Assembly (NCBI GenBank): GCA_018366495.1
Contig: JAGZHZ010000001.1
Span: 144,609-208,608, forward strand
Reading direction: 5' to 3'
DNA: 64,000 nucleotides
Source: Clostridiales bacterium
GTDB lineage: Bacteria; Bacillota; Clostridia; Lachnospirales; Lachnospiraceae
The notes beneath the pieces were generated by a model. It did not search any database. It was given only the letters and a program-made list of their open reading frames with translations, and was not told where the DNA came from. Position numbers and translations under genes: made by a program. Shown here one piece after another: positions 52,599 to 61,007 of this stretch. The number at the start of each line of letters is the position of its first letter. Position 1 is the first letter of the stretch.

Positions 52599-53915
52599 CT
52601 ATTCTGTCTTTTCCTTTGGAAGAATCTGATTGAGCACTACTGTCACAATCGTGGATAATACAACGGCTGATTTTCCAAAAATAAGCGTTACCCAGGAAGG
52701 GAACATAGCAAGAGATTCTGGTACTAACGTAACGCCTACGCCTAATGCAATTCCCAGCCCTATAATTGTAGTATTGCGTGGTCCCATCTTCTCTTTCATA
52801 ATCAGTTTCATTCCTGTCATGGCAATCGAGGAAAATACCGTGATTGTAGCGCCTCCCAGCACACATGCCGGTATTGTGGTAAGGAGAGAGGCAAATTTTG
52901 GAATAATTCCTGCCAGCAGAATCATTCCCGATGCAATCATAAAAACTTTCTTAGCCACTACTTTTGTAGTGTTGACAATTCCTACGTTCTGACTGAATGT
53001 CGCCGTAGGCAATCCTCCGATACATGCGCCAATCATGCTGCCCAGACCGTTTCCGATAATTCCTCCGGAAAGTTCCTGCGGCGTAGGCTCCCGATCGAGT
53101 CCTCCCTCCGACACGGCCGTAAAATCTCCGATTGCCTGCACAGAGTTAATTACATATAAAATTGCCATTGTTATGATACAGGACGGATTGAACTTGATTC
53201 CAAAATGAAATGGCTCGGCTATCTGAAACCAGCCTGCTTCCTGAACCGGTGAAAAGTCAACCAGTCCTAAAGGAATCGCCACAACATATCCTACAATCAT
53301 TCCGATCAAAATAGACGAAAGCTTTGCAGCTCCCTTTCCAAAGTTGTTCAGCGCAATCACAACAGCAAGAGTAATCAGAGCTACCAGCCAGTTTTTCCAG
53401 CTTCCATAATCTGCTGATCCTTTTCCTCCTGCCATGTAATTGATAGCTGTCGGATATAAAGTTACTCCAATGACAAATACAACCGTTCCTGTGACCATAG
53501 GCGGAAATAAGAATAACAATTTCTTTATAAAAATTCCAACCAGAAGCGCTGCGACTGCTCCGACAAGCTGCGATCCAAATAGCGTTGCCAGGTCAAACTC
53601 CCCTGCGATTCCCTGAAGAGTTGCCAGATATGCAAAACTTACTCCCATGATTACAGGAAGTCCCGAACCGATCGTATGTTTAAAGGCAATCAACTGTATC
53701 AATGTTCCAATTCCCGCAATCAGCAGCGCTGCCTGTACCAGCATCGTCACATCAGCCGGTGTGATTTCACCTTTTCCCTGAGCAATTCCTCCAACAATAA
53801 TCGCTGGCGTTACACATCCGACAATCATTGCCACCACATGCTGCAGGGCAAGCGGAAATGCCTGTTTAAAAGACGGATTTCCGTTCCACTTAAAAAGTTC
53901 TTCCCTGTTATTCAT
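52599..53915 (-). CDS. NCS2-family nucleobase permease (xanthine/uracil type)
   Basis: 438 residues from ATG 53915 (AGAAGGAG upstream); an open extension further upstream has no ribosome site and is the leader. Motifs include LQHVVAMIVGCVTPAIIVGG, the QxxG-like helix, VSEGGLDREPTPQELSGGII and GNGLGSMIGACIGGLPTATF (substrate-binding helices). It imports xanthine, hypoxanthine-type purines or uracil with H+. The leader RNA carries hairpins (see regulatory entry). Confidence 0.9.
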   Translation of the reverse strand: MNNREELFKWNGNPSFKQAFPLALQHVVAMIVGCVTPAIIVGGIAQGKGEITPADVTMLVQAALLIAGIGTLIQLIAFKHTIGSGLPVIMGVSFAYLATLQGIAGEFDLATLFGSQLVGAVAALLVGIFIKKLLFLFPPMVTGTVVFVIGVTLYPTAINYMAGGKGSADYGSWKNWLVALITLAVVIALNNFGKGAAKLSSILIGMIVGYVVAIPLGLVDFSPVQEAGWFQIAEPFHFGIKFNPSCIITMAILYVINSVQAIGDFTAVSEGGLDREPTPQELSGGIIGNGLGSMIGACIGGLPTATFSQNVGIVNTTKVVAKKVFMIASGMILLAGIIPKFASLLTTIPACVLGGATITVFSSIAMTGMKLIMKEKMGPRNTTIIGLGIALGVGVTLVPESLAMFPSWVTLIFGKSAVVLSTIVTVVLNQILPKEKTE

Positions 53916-53957
53916 TTCTTTTTTCTCCTTCTCTTTTCTGTACACACATCTTTTTTC

Positions 53958-54026
53958 AAAAATTCCTTTGGAATGTCTTTGGAATTTTATATATATTTCG
54001 TGTATATTTCGGACAGAAATACCACG
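53958..54026 (-). promoter_or_regulatory. Structured 5' leader of the NCS2 permease gene
   Basis: On the minus strand a hairpin CGTGgTATTTC/GAAATAtaCACG (53999-54026) precedes a second stem AAAATTCC/GGAATTTT (53958-53988) that ends in a short T run, about 45 bp before the start codon. The order looks like attenuation control. It does not match the purine riboswitch core that I know. Confidence 0.4.
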
Positions 54027-54068
54027 CATATATAATTTTATTTTATCATTACTATTTTCCAAAATCAA

Positions 54069-54115
54069 CAAAAAGAACGGCATTGCCATACCACTGGCTG
54101 ATCCCGTTCTTTTTA
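54069..54115 (-). terminator. Terminator downstream of the XRE regulator gene
   Basis: AAAAAGAACGG and CCGTTCTTTTT pair with a long loop that contains further pairing; the minus strand ends in TTTTTG. Confidence 0.75.
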
Positions 54116-54132
54116 TTTTTTCTGTTATTTTT

Positions 54133-54372
54133 CTATTTTTTCTTTTTCTGACTCTGCGCTAATTTTCTGTCATCCGTTCTGTTTACCAGATAGTCGATGC
54201 TGACTTGATACAGATCTGCAATCGCCCAAAGCATATCGATCGAAAGTGCGCGATCACCAACTTCATAGTGAGAATATGTGCGCTGACTGACATGGAGATA
54301 TCGGCTTACTTCTTCCTGTGTTAATTTTTTCTCCTTTCTCAATTCCAGAATCCTTGGATATAAGATTGGCAT
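54133..54372 (-). CDS. Small XRE-family regulator
   Basis: 79 residues from the ATG at 54372 (GAGGAG upstream). One helix-turn-helix domain: RILELRKEKKLTQEEVSRYL, HVSQRTYSHYEVGDRALSID and WAIADLYQVSIDYLVNRTDD. It follows the radical SAM gene by 25 bp and is probably co-transcribed with it. Confidence 0.88.
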   Translation of the reverse strand: MPILYPRILELRKEKKLTQEEVSRYLHVSQRTYSHYEVGDRALSIDMLWAIADLYQVSIDYLVNRTDDRKLAQSQKKKK

Positions 54373-54397
54373 GGTTTTACTCCTCAAAAATCTGATT

Positions 54398-55780
54398 TTA
54401 TTTTTCTTCTCTGCAGGAGCCATGGCAGCTTTTTTCCCACAAATCATCTGCTGTTTTCTTCCATTCCTCCGCATATACCGTGCATTTTCCGCATAAATGT
54501 TCTACGTCCTCCGGTGACTGCATATCTGTGGATTTTGCTCCTGTCTCATGTACCATCTTCTGAAGATATTGCGGATTTTCTAACATAGGGCATGGTCTGA
54601 GATGATTTTGGTTAAAAGGCTGACCCTCTCTGTATGCCAGAAAAATTGGCTGTTTTAGACATTCCAGCAGACTCTTTTCTTTGATATTCGCACTTGAATA
54701 ATGGACAAAAACGCAAGGTTCCACATCACCATTCGGATTAATATGGCAATAACGTTTTCCGCCGGCAATACAGCCGCCAACAAATTCTCCGTCATTTTGA
54801 AAGTCCATGGCAAAGATCTGCTTTCCGCCCTCTTTTGCGCGGATCTCTCTTACTCGATGGTACATATATTCTCTCTGTTCCTTTGTCGGCATCAGTTCCA
54901 CAGAGGCTTCATTTCCCACTGGCATATAGTGGAAATACCATGTAAAACGACATCCTTTTTCAATAATCATATCCAAAAATTTATCAGAAGTTACCACATC
55001 AATATTTTTGCTTGTATAGCAGATGGAAGTTCCAAAGAGCAATCCGTACTGTTTCAGCAAATCCATTGTATCCAGTACTTTTTTATAGATACCTTCTCCT
55101 CTTCTGCCATCATTTTCTTCTTCAAAGCCTTCCAGACTGATTGATAAAGTCATATTTCCGACACGCACCATTTCTTTACACATCTCATCATCAATCAATG
55201 TTCCATTTGTAAAAGCATGAAAAGCGCAGTCCTGATGTTTTTCACACAGTCGGATCAAGTCTTTTTTTCTGACCATCGGCTCGCCGCCCGTGTACATATA
55301 GAAATAAATTCCAAGTTCTTTTCCCTGTGTAATGATACTGTCCATTTCCTCAAATGTCAGATTCATTTTATGACCATACTCTGCAGCCCAACATCCGGTA
55401 CAGTGCAGATTACATGCGCTTGTCGGATCCATCAAAATAATCCATGGGATGTTGCACTGATGAATTTTTTCCATCTCTTTTGTTTTTTTATATCCTCTGA
55501 ATGCCGCTTCAAACCCGAGATTCAGCGCATTCATTTTTATAACATGCGGATTCAGCTCGTCTAATGCCCGATTCAGATACTGCATCCATTTTTCATCTGG
55601 ATTCTGAATCATTCTTCTTGTCTCTTCATATGTACTTTTTTTGAACGTATTCCCCATAAATTTTTCAGAAATATCTACTAATTTCAATAAATTTTTTTCT
55701 CTGTCCTTATTAATGAACTTTAATGTGCCATCAATAGCGATTTCATATGCTTTTCTGACTGATGCATGTAATAATTCCAT
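54398..55780 (-). CDS. Radical SAM protein with SPASM-type C terminus
   Basis: 460 residues. A helical N-terminal domain of about 110 residues precedes MDPTSACNLHCTGCW, whose C123, C127 and C130 bind the SAM cluster; GGEP lies at about 165-168. The C-terminal part has GGCIAGGKRYCHINPNGDVE, then PCVFVHYSS, CPML, and HLCGKCTVYAEEW, an auxiliary-cluster cysteine set of SPASM or twitch type. The substrate is unknown; relatives modify peptides or metabolites. It is divergent from a paralogue without cysteines. Confidence 0.9.
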   Translation of the reverse strand: MELLHASVRKAYEIAIDGTLKFINKDREKNLLKLVDISEKFMGNTFKKSTYEETRRMIQNPDEKWMQYLNRALDELNPHVIKMNALNLGFEAAFRGYKKTKEMEKIHQCNIPWIILMDPTSACNLHCTGCWAAEYGHKMNLTFEEMDSIITQGKELGIYFYMYTGGEPMVRKKDLIRLCEKHQDCAFHAFTNGTLIDDEMCKEMVRVGNMTLSISLEGFEEENDGRRGEGIYKKVLDTMDLLKQYGLLFGTSICYTSKNIDVVTSDKFLDMIIEKGCRFTWYFHYMPVGNEASVELMPTKEQREYMYHRVREIRAKEGGKQIFAMDFQNDGEFVGGCIAGGKRYCHINPNGDVEPCVFVHYSSANIKEKSLLECLKQPIFLAYREGQPFNQNHLRPCPMLENPQYLQKMVHETGAKSTDMQSPEDVEHLCGKCTVYAEEWKKTADDLWEKSCHGSCREEK

Positions 55781-55853
55781 GGTGCTTCCTCCTGATATCC
55801 CCTATATTTTTTATAAACTTAAGAAAATTATATTCATATTTTATTGTTTTTTC

Positions 55854-55891
55854 ATGGGACAATCTGATTTATTTGTCTAATAATGTCCCAT
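55854..55891. promoter_or_regulatory. Inverted repeat between divergent radical SAM paralogues
   Basis: ATGGGACA (55854-55861) and TGTCCCAT (55884-55891) are exact 8-bp arms with a 22-nt spacer; GGACA recurs at 55916-55920. A TetR-type regulator could bind here; one is encoded at 57093-57674. Confidence 0.5.
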
Positions 55892-56055
55892 TTGCTTTGA
55901 AAGTGTTACATTTTAGGACATTTCATCTTGTCTGTCACTTTTCATTTTCTTTATTTTCTTATAAATTTAGAGGCATAAAACCCACTGTCTTTCAGTGATC
56001 AGCAGCCATTTTTTATCTAACCGTTTTAAAATTCAGTAAGGAGGAACATTTTATA

Positions 56056-57075
56056 ATGGTCAAAAAAGATATAAACCAGATGCTCATTGAATCTGTAGTT
56101 CGCAGAACTCTGAAAAATATATCTGCTTCTCCCAAAAGAAGCCTCCGCAATATTATTGATCTGGCATTAAACTTTTCCAGCGGACCTTTCCAGAATCAAT
56201 TTCTCAGAGCTGTTCAATCCATGCTGCTGAATCAAAAAAGTGCTTATTATAAAGTTGCAAAAAATGCAGCTGATTTTGTCAGCCATGATACCCTGTGTCA
56301 TTTTGGAATCAATGTCGGTTACAATGGCTGTACAAAAGGCGCTGATTTGATCCGCCAGACAGAAAAAGCAGAACATTTTGCTGTTCCATGGTCTTTGACT
56401 TTTCTTACAGACAATAAAAGTTGGACCGAAAACAGAAAATTTTATGATGATTTTATCTGCCAGGGAATTAATTTAGGTATTTATACTTATTTCTTTTTCA
56501 CGGATGATATGCTGTGCGATTTTTCTTCCTTTGTATCCTCATATCCGCAATGCGCCTTCGTTTTATTTACAACTGCCAAGGCATTGACTGAAATGTGGCT
56601 GGAAGATCTGCAGACGCTTCATAATCTTATGCTGTCTGTTCGTATCTCTTCCACTTCCTTTGATACTGCTGAAGATCTATTGAAAAAACTTCGCGCAGAT
56701 CAGTTTCTTTATTCTGTCTGTATAGAATATAATGATTTCAATAAAAATATGATTTTAGATAAAAGTTTCTTTGATTCTGTCCTGACAGGATTTCCATATT
56801 TTATCTTTTTATTTCCTGCTTCTGACTGTTCCGATTGTGTGCAAAATGAAATCTATCACACAGTAAATCTGATTCGTACCATTCAGTGCTATCCTGCCAT
56901 TCTTTTTGATTTAAAATATGATACCATGCTCATTAACCGTATCATCTCCGGCATGGAGTGTACGGCGGTATTTGATCAAACCGGGCGGCTCTACACGAAT
57001 CGCTTCTCATTTTCTAATGCGTTTTTGCTGACACATACATTAAGATCTATCTTCAAAATGGTATTTTCAGAGTAA
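56056..57075 (+). CDS. Radical SAM paralogue without iron-sulfur cysteines (pseudoenzyme)
   Basis: 339 residues. Alignment by eye with the divergent radical SAM protein is clear: FGINVGYNGCTKGADLIRQT matches LGFEAAFRGYKKTKEMEKIH, and CQGINLGIYTYFFFTDDM matches TQGKELGIYFYMYTGGEP; QCAFVLFTTA matches DCAFHAFTNG, and ECTAVFDQTGRLY matches RYCHINPNGDVE. The segment facing CxxxCxxC is LTDNKSWTENRKF, with no cysteine; GGEP is TDDM; SPASM cysteines are also absent. The reading frame is intact with an AGGAGG ribosome site, so it is maintained, not decaying. It may bind or regulate the active paralogue. Confidence 0.82.
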   Translation: MVKKDINQMLIESVVRRTLKNISASPKRSLRNIIDLALNFSSGPFQNQFLRAVQSMLLNQKSAYYKVAKNAADFVSHDTLCHFGINVGYNGCTKGADLIRQTEKAEHFAVPWSLTFLTDNKSWTENRKFYDDFICQGINLGIYTYFFFTDDMLCDFSSFVSSYPQCAFVLFTTAKALTEMWLEDLQTLHNLMLSVRISSTSFDTAEDLLKKLRADQFLYSVCIEYNDFNKNMILDKSFFDSVLTGFPYFIFLFPASDCSDCVQNEIYHTVNLIRTIQCYPAILFDLKYDTMLINRIISGMECTAVFDQTGRLYTNRFSFSNAFLLTHTLRSIFKMVFSE

Positions 57076-57092
57076 AAAAGGCAGAAGGCAAA

Positions 57093-57674
57093 TCATTCAC
57101 TGACCTCCTGCTCGCTGTTTTCTGTCTCTTCATTCATTTCTTTTTTTACCATTTTCTGTGACACAGCACCTATGCAAAATTTCAGATCATGTACAAATTG
57201 ATCCGGTCTGATATCTTCTCTTTCCAGAATCCATTTTTCAATCCATGAGATAAATGCTTCCGTCAAAATTTCTACATAGAACTCTCCATTTTCTATATCT
57301 GGGATAGTTTCTCTTAAATATGATGCGGATATGGGCATGATGATTTCTCTGAAATATTCTGAAAAAGAATTTTGCCCTTCAATTTTTAACGCTTTTTTAT
57401 AAAAGGACTTATTTTCATAAAAATAAATGCAGATATCCTGTAAAAAATCCCACGCTGTATCATATTCTTTATTTTTAGATGCCCGAATAAATTCATTGTC
57501 ATAAATCCAGTTTACCAGATCATATTTATCCCTGAAATGATAGTAAAAACTTTTTCTATTCATCTCACATTTTTCACATATCGCACCAATACCAATGTCT
57601 TTAAAAGGAGTAGAAGCCATTAATTCTTTTAAAGCATTCGCCAAGGCTTTTTTCGTAATATTTGAATCCGCCAA
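57093..57674 (-). CDS. TetR-family regulator (DhaS-like)
   Basis: 193 residues from TTG 57674, which has GGAGGGG eight bases upstream; a longer in-frame ATG has no comparable site. The HTH reads TPFKDIGIGAICEKCEMNRK, then SFYYHFRDKYDLVNWIY. It is convergent with the cysteine-less radical SAM paralogue (17 bp gap) and may control the divergent pair. Confidence 0.86.
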   Translation of the reverse strand: MADSNITKKALANALKELMASTPFKDIGIGAICEKCEMNRKSFYYHFRDKYDLVNWIYDNEFIRASKNKEYDTAWDFLQDICIYFYENKSFYKKALKIEGQNSFSEYFREIIMPISASYLRETIPDIENGEFYVEILTEAFISWIEKWILEREDIRPDQFVHDLKFCIGAVSQKMVKKEMNEETENSEQEVSE

Positions 57675-57852
57675 AAATATCCCCTCCTTGCAGATTATCA
57701 TCATTTTACCATTTTCTTCTTTTGTTTTCAACGGAAAATAAAACAGGAACCCCTCGTCTTTAGATGGAAGAAAAATGCGTCGTTTTTATTTGCTGTATTA
57801 TTAGTTCTGAAATAGTAAAGACGCCCTGTCTGTACTTTGTTATCTATTTAAA

Positions 57853-57878
57853 AAAAGTCAGCGGATGCCGACTTTTTC
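57853..57878. terminator. Short hairpin terminator
   Basis: AAAAAGTCaGC and GCcGACTTTTT pair around a 4-nt loop with A and T runs on both sides. It lies in the 335-bp region between the TetR and MFS genes. That region also contains a 27-codon remnant (about 57905-57995, minus) reading GWCIGLMIIFHLMVFRMIPK, the end of some former membrane protein. Confidence 0.6.
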
Positions 57879-58010
57879 TAGTAATGAAATGTATAGCTAT
57901 TTATTCAGTCTTTTTGGGATCATCCTAAATACCATCAGATGAAATATGATCATAAGACCTATACACCAGCCTAATACGATCTAAAATGTTTCTGGATTTT
58001 ATGAGAGGAA

Positions 58011-59210
58011 TTATTCCGCAAATTTAAAGTAAAATTTAATAAAGACAGCGATAAAAATCAGTCCGATCCCTGATCCAACCATAATCCACTGCAGCGGTAT
58101 AACATCTGCCATCGGGCCAAAGACAGCCATTCCTATAGGCAGAAATCCTGAATACATCGCTCCCATCAGCCCGAAAACACGTCCTTGCATGGAATGCTCT
58201 GGTGTTTCTTGAATCATAGTAGTCATTGCAGTCTGAATCATCGTCAGAGCAATGCCATATAAAAACATCATGATAAGATAAAAAAGAAAATTATGAGATA
58301 TTCCCATGCAGATTGCCGTCGTTCCAAAGATAAAAAAACCCGCTATCAGTGTTTTTATCCGACTGTGAACCTCTCCCTTGATTCCTATAAATGCTCCTCC
58401 AAGAGCCATTCCGGCAAATCCCGTCAATTCTACTGCTGTCAGATACCAATATGTATCCCCATAGACACGGCTCACCAGCACGCCTGACATAAACCCAGCC
58501 GGCACACACAGTAAAATAAAGATTCCATAGATTATCAGCAGAGTGCCAATCGTTTTATCCGAAAAGGAATATTGAATTCCTGTCTTCATATCATCAAAGA
58601 CAGATCTCTCTCTTTTCTGCATTTTTTGCTTTGGTATTGCCACGAAACATAACAGACTGATCCCCACTATTGCAGTGAAAACGTCGACTGCCAGCGCTCT
58701 TTGAAGTGTTGCAGAAGTTAAAATAAGCCCTGCTGCCGCTGGAGAGATGAACTGGACAATTGACTGCATTGTCGCATTGATCCCATTGTATCGCATCAGA
58801 GCGTTCTCTGGGACAAGCTGCGGAATCACAGCATTGACAGCCGGCATCTGGATTCCTGCGCCTATTGAGCGAATCACTGACATTACAAGCAAGGCTCCAA
58901 TCAGAAGAGAATCAGAAGAAATCGCTGGTATCGCCAAAATCATCAAAAATGTAACTGCTGCAATCATTCCGTCTGATAAAATAATCAATTTCTTGCGGCT
59001 GTATCGATCCGCCCATACGCCGCCGACAAATGAAATTAAAAACTGCGGCAGATAAGAGCAAATCGAGACAGCCGCTACCCATGCACCGCTTTCCGTTTTT
59101 AATGTGATGTACCAGACAATGGCCATCTGAACAAGGGTGGAGCCAAACAATGTGATACATTGACTGATAAGAAAAAACAGTGTTTTTCTTTTCCAGTTTC
59201 CTTTTTCCAT
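58011..59210 (-). CDS. MFS-family efflux transporter
   Basis: 399 residues with twelve membrane segments. The loop 2-3 motif appears as SFVGGVWADRYSRKKLIILS, and the N terminus reads FFLISQCITLFGSTLVQMAI with VWYITLKTESG, typical of the macrolide-efflux (MefA-like) MFS_3 group in Firmicutes. It probably exports a drug or metabolite. Single gene. Confidence 0.9.
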   Translation of the reverse strand: MEKGNWKRKTLFFLISQCITLFGSTLVQMAIVWYITLKTESGAWVAAVSICSYLPQFLISFVGGVWADRYSRKKLIILSDGMIAAVTFLMILAIPAISSDSLLIGALLVMSVIRSIGAGIQMPAVNAVIPQLVPENALMRYNGINATMQSIVQFISPAAAGLILTSATLQRALAVDVFTAIVGISLLCFVAIPKQKMQKRERSVFDDMKTGIQYSFSDKTIGTLLIIYGIFILLCVPAGFMSGVLVSRVYGDTYWYLTAVELTGFAGMALGGAFIGIKGEVHSRIKTLIAGFFIFGTTAICMGISHNFLFYLIMMFLYGIALTMIQTAMTTMIQETPEHSMQGRVFGLMGAMYSGFLPIGMAVFGPMADVIPLQWIMVGSGIGLIFIAVFIKFYFKFAE

Positions 59211-59228
59211 ATTTTTTCCTCCTTTTAG

Positions 59229-59262
59229 GGATGAAAAAGCTGCCCGTAAAGCGGACAGCCTT
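59229..59262 (-). terminator. Terminator of the ECF/DUF4430 operon
   Basis: GCTGtCCG and CGGgCAGC pair around TTTAC-like loop, followed by TTTTT on the minus strand, 7 bp after the stop of the S-component gene. Confidence 0.8.
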
Positions 59263-59268
59263 ATTTTT

Positions 59269-59781
59269 TCATCTGTTTAATTGCAGTTGTGTATTCAGCG
59301 CCTGATTCAGCACTTTGTACAAAGGTTTAAAAAGCAAAAGACATATCAGTACATTTCCGATACAGTGCGGAATGTCATACACAATTCCTGATACCCAGTA
59401 AGCAAAGGCAGACGGAAAACCTCCCATAAAAAAGTACGGGATTGCACACAATGCTCCAAATGTAATTCCGTAAAATCCTGACATTACACTCCAGAAGATT
59501 ACAGAAGTCTGCTTTCGCAGCAACAATGTGATGATTGCCTGTATGGTCCACACATAGAGATAATTAATCCACCAAAGACCAAATCCATAGAAAAATCCCT
59601 CTAAAAATACAAATACATAGATAATCAGAAATACTTTTTTGCCCAAAACCAGCGTGTATAGAATAAAGAGAAGGGTCACAAGTTCAATATTAGGAAGAAA
59701 CCCCATTACCACCTGCGCTGCAAACACAACCGCAGTCAAAAAGCCCATGACCACAATCTCCCATGTTTTTCTGCTTTTCAA
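59269..59781 (-). CDS. ECF transporter S component (vitamin/cofactor binding)
   Basis: 170 residues, six membrane segments with AAQVVMGFLPNIELVTLLFI (the PNIE motif common in S components), LEGFFYGFGLWWINYLYVWT and a glycine-rich GALCAIPYFFMGG. It binds a vitamin and uses the shared EcfAAT module, which is not encoded here. The DUF4430 protein directly upstream, related to transcobalamin C-terminal domains, suggests a cobalamin-type ligand. That is inferred from context. Confidence 0.85.
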   Translation of the reverse strand: MKSRKTWEIVVMGFLTAVVFAAQVVMGFLPNIELVTLLFILYTLVLGKKVFLIIYVFVFLEGFFYGFGLWWINYLYVWTIQAIITLLLRKQTSVIFWSVMSGFYGITFGALCAIPYFFMGGFPSAFAYWVSGIVYDIPHCIGNVLICLLLFKPLYKVLNQALNTQLQLNR

Positions 59782-60174
59782 TTAATATCCTTCTTTCAGT
59801 GTCAGTTCAAACTGATCGCCGTCCTGAATCGGTGTTGTATCCACAGAAGTGTTGACCATCTCTCCACCCTTTGTGATGCACCACCATTGCTGCTTTGACT
59901 CATCAGCAGTCTCTCCGTCTACAGTCAAAATATACAGACCATACTGTCCTTCTTCCCCTTCGATCAGTTTCTCTGTCGTCAGTACTTCTCCCAGATACTC
60001 TTCATCTGTGTGGTACTCAAATGTTTTCTCGCTGCCGTCTGCATGTACAACTGCAACTTTTATCTCTTTTGCGCCCTCTGTTGTTTCTGGCTTAAATTTC
60101 ATGTACAAAAGAGCTGCTGCTGCCACAGCCAGAACCAAAAGAACGGCCGCAATGATTGTATTTTTTTTCTTCAT
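59782..60174 (-). CDS. DUF4430 (transcobalamin-like) membrane-anchored protein
   Basis: 130 residues from the ATG at 60174 (MKKKNTIIAAVLLVLAVAAA), with GGAGG upstream. The signal anchor of about 20 residues has no lipobox. The domain reads VVHADGSEKTFEYHTDEEYL, GLYILTVDGETADESKQQWW and the end DTTPIQDGDQFELTLKE; this beta-rich fold resembles the C-terminal domain of transcobalamin and intrinsic factor. It probably helps deliver a ligand to the S component, whose start abuts its stop. Confidence 0.88.
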   Translation of the reverse strand: MKKKNTIIAAVLLVLAVAAAALLYMKFKPETTEGAKEIKVAVVHADGSEKTFEYHTDEEYLGEVLTTEKLIEGEEGQYGLYILTVDGETADESKQQWWCITKGGEMVNTSVDTTPIQDGDQFELTLKEGY

Positions 60175-60225
60175 TTTTCTAATTTCCTCCATTTTTGTCG
60201 TTTCGTATCCATGATATAGATTTTT

Positions 60226-61002
60226 TTATTCTCTGTCAAGTATATTGCGGCACAACTCCCAAGATTCCACTACTTCCTGCGCTGAATTACATTCTATCGT
60301 ATACGTTTTTTCTGTCGGATCTTTCATCAGCCATTCTAAAATCTGTTCTGACGCTATATTGCCGCATTTCAGTGAACCGTGGCTGTCTTTTTTTCCATTA
60401 TTATTATGGAGATGGATATGATTGATAAAAGGAGCCATCTCCTGTACCCATCTTATCGGCGGCAGATCAGAATAGCAATTTGCGTGTCCGATATCGAGGC
60501 ACAGACCAAATATTTTATTTGAAATCAAACATGCTGCCTTTTTCATCACATCTGGAGATGGATCTAAGACATTCTCCATCACGATTTGGACAGAATCGTC
60601 TTTATCCTGTAGAAATTCATCGTAAAAATCAGCCATTCTCTCTTCCAGACCAATATTTAAATATACTTGAGGAATATAACATGAATGGAAAACAAGTTTT
60701 TTCGCATGCAGAATTTTTGCCGCCTGATACGATTGCTCATATCGCCTCATCGTAACCTGACGAATCTCACGGTCAAATGCCATGGGATTCAGATCCAAAA
60801 AAGGTCCGTGGAGCGTTAAACTTCTGCACTCCATATATTCCAGCCGTTTCTCATATGTAATCAGTGTCTGCTGGAGCTGATCGAGATTGTCTGCGATAGA
60901 AAACTCAATGCTCTCGATCCCCATTCCCGTCTTTCGTATTATATCCCGCATTTCCTCGTCCGGAAGCAGATGACTGAAATAAATTTTATCCATATTCTGC
61001 AT
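60226..61002 (-). CDS. Sugar phosphate isomerase/epimerase-like TIM-barrel protein
   Basis: About 258 residues; the start is uncertain (61002 or 60993) because no clear ribosome site is visible after the rsmH stop at 61008. GPFLDLNPMAFD, LVFHSCYIPQVYLNIG, VQIVMENVLDPSPDVMKKAA, GLCLDIGHANCYSDL and INHIHLHNNNGKKDSH trace the xylose-isomerase-like barrel with Glu, Asp and His metal ligands. The substrate is unknown. It follows rsmH without a gap. Confidence 0.82.
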   Translation of the reverse strand: MQNMDKIYFSHLLPDEEMRDIIRKTGMGIESIEFSIADNLDQLQQTLITYEKRLEYMECRSLTLHGPFLDLNPMAFDREIRQVTMRRYEQSYQAAKILHAKKLVFHSCYIPQVYLNIGLEERMADFYDEFLQDKDDSVQIVMENVLDPSPDVMKKAACLISNKIFGLCLDIGHANCYSDLPPIRWVQEMAPFINHIHLHNNNGKKDSHGSLKCGNIASEQILEWLMKDPTEKTYTIECNSAQEVVESWELCRNILDRE

Positions 61003-61007
61003 CTGTT

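Noticed and set aside
53916..54060. Purine riboswitch upstream of the NCS2 permease
   Set aside because: The conserved loop pair and P1 core of purine riboswitches could not be found in the leader.
52599..54089. Longer version of the NCS2 permease starting at 54089
   Set aside because: The extra 58 codons cover the structured leader, have no ribosome site and do not resemble a transporter N terminus.
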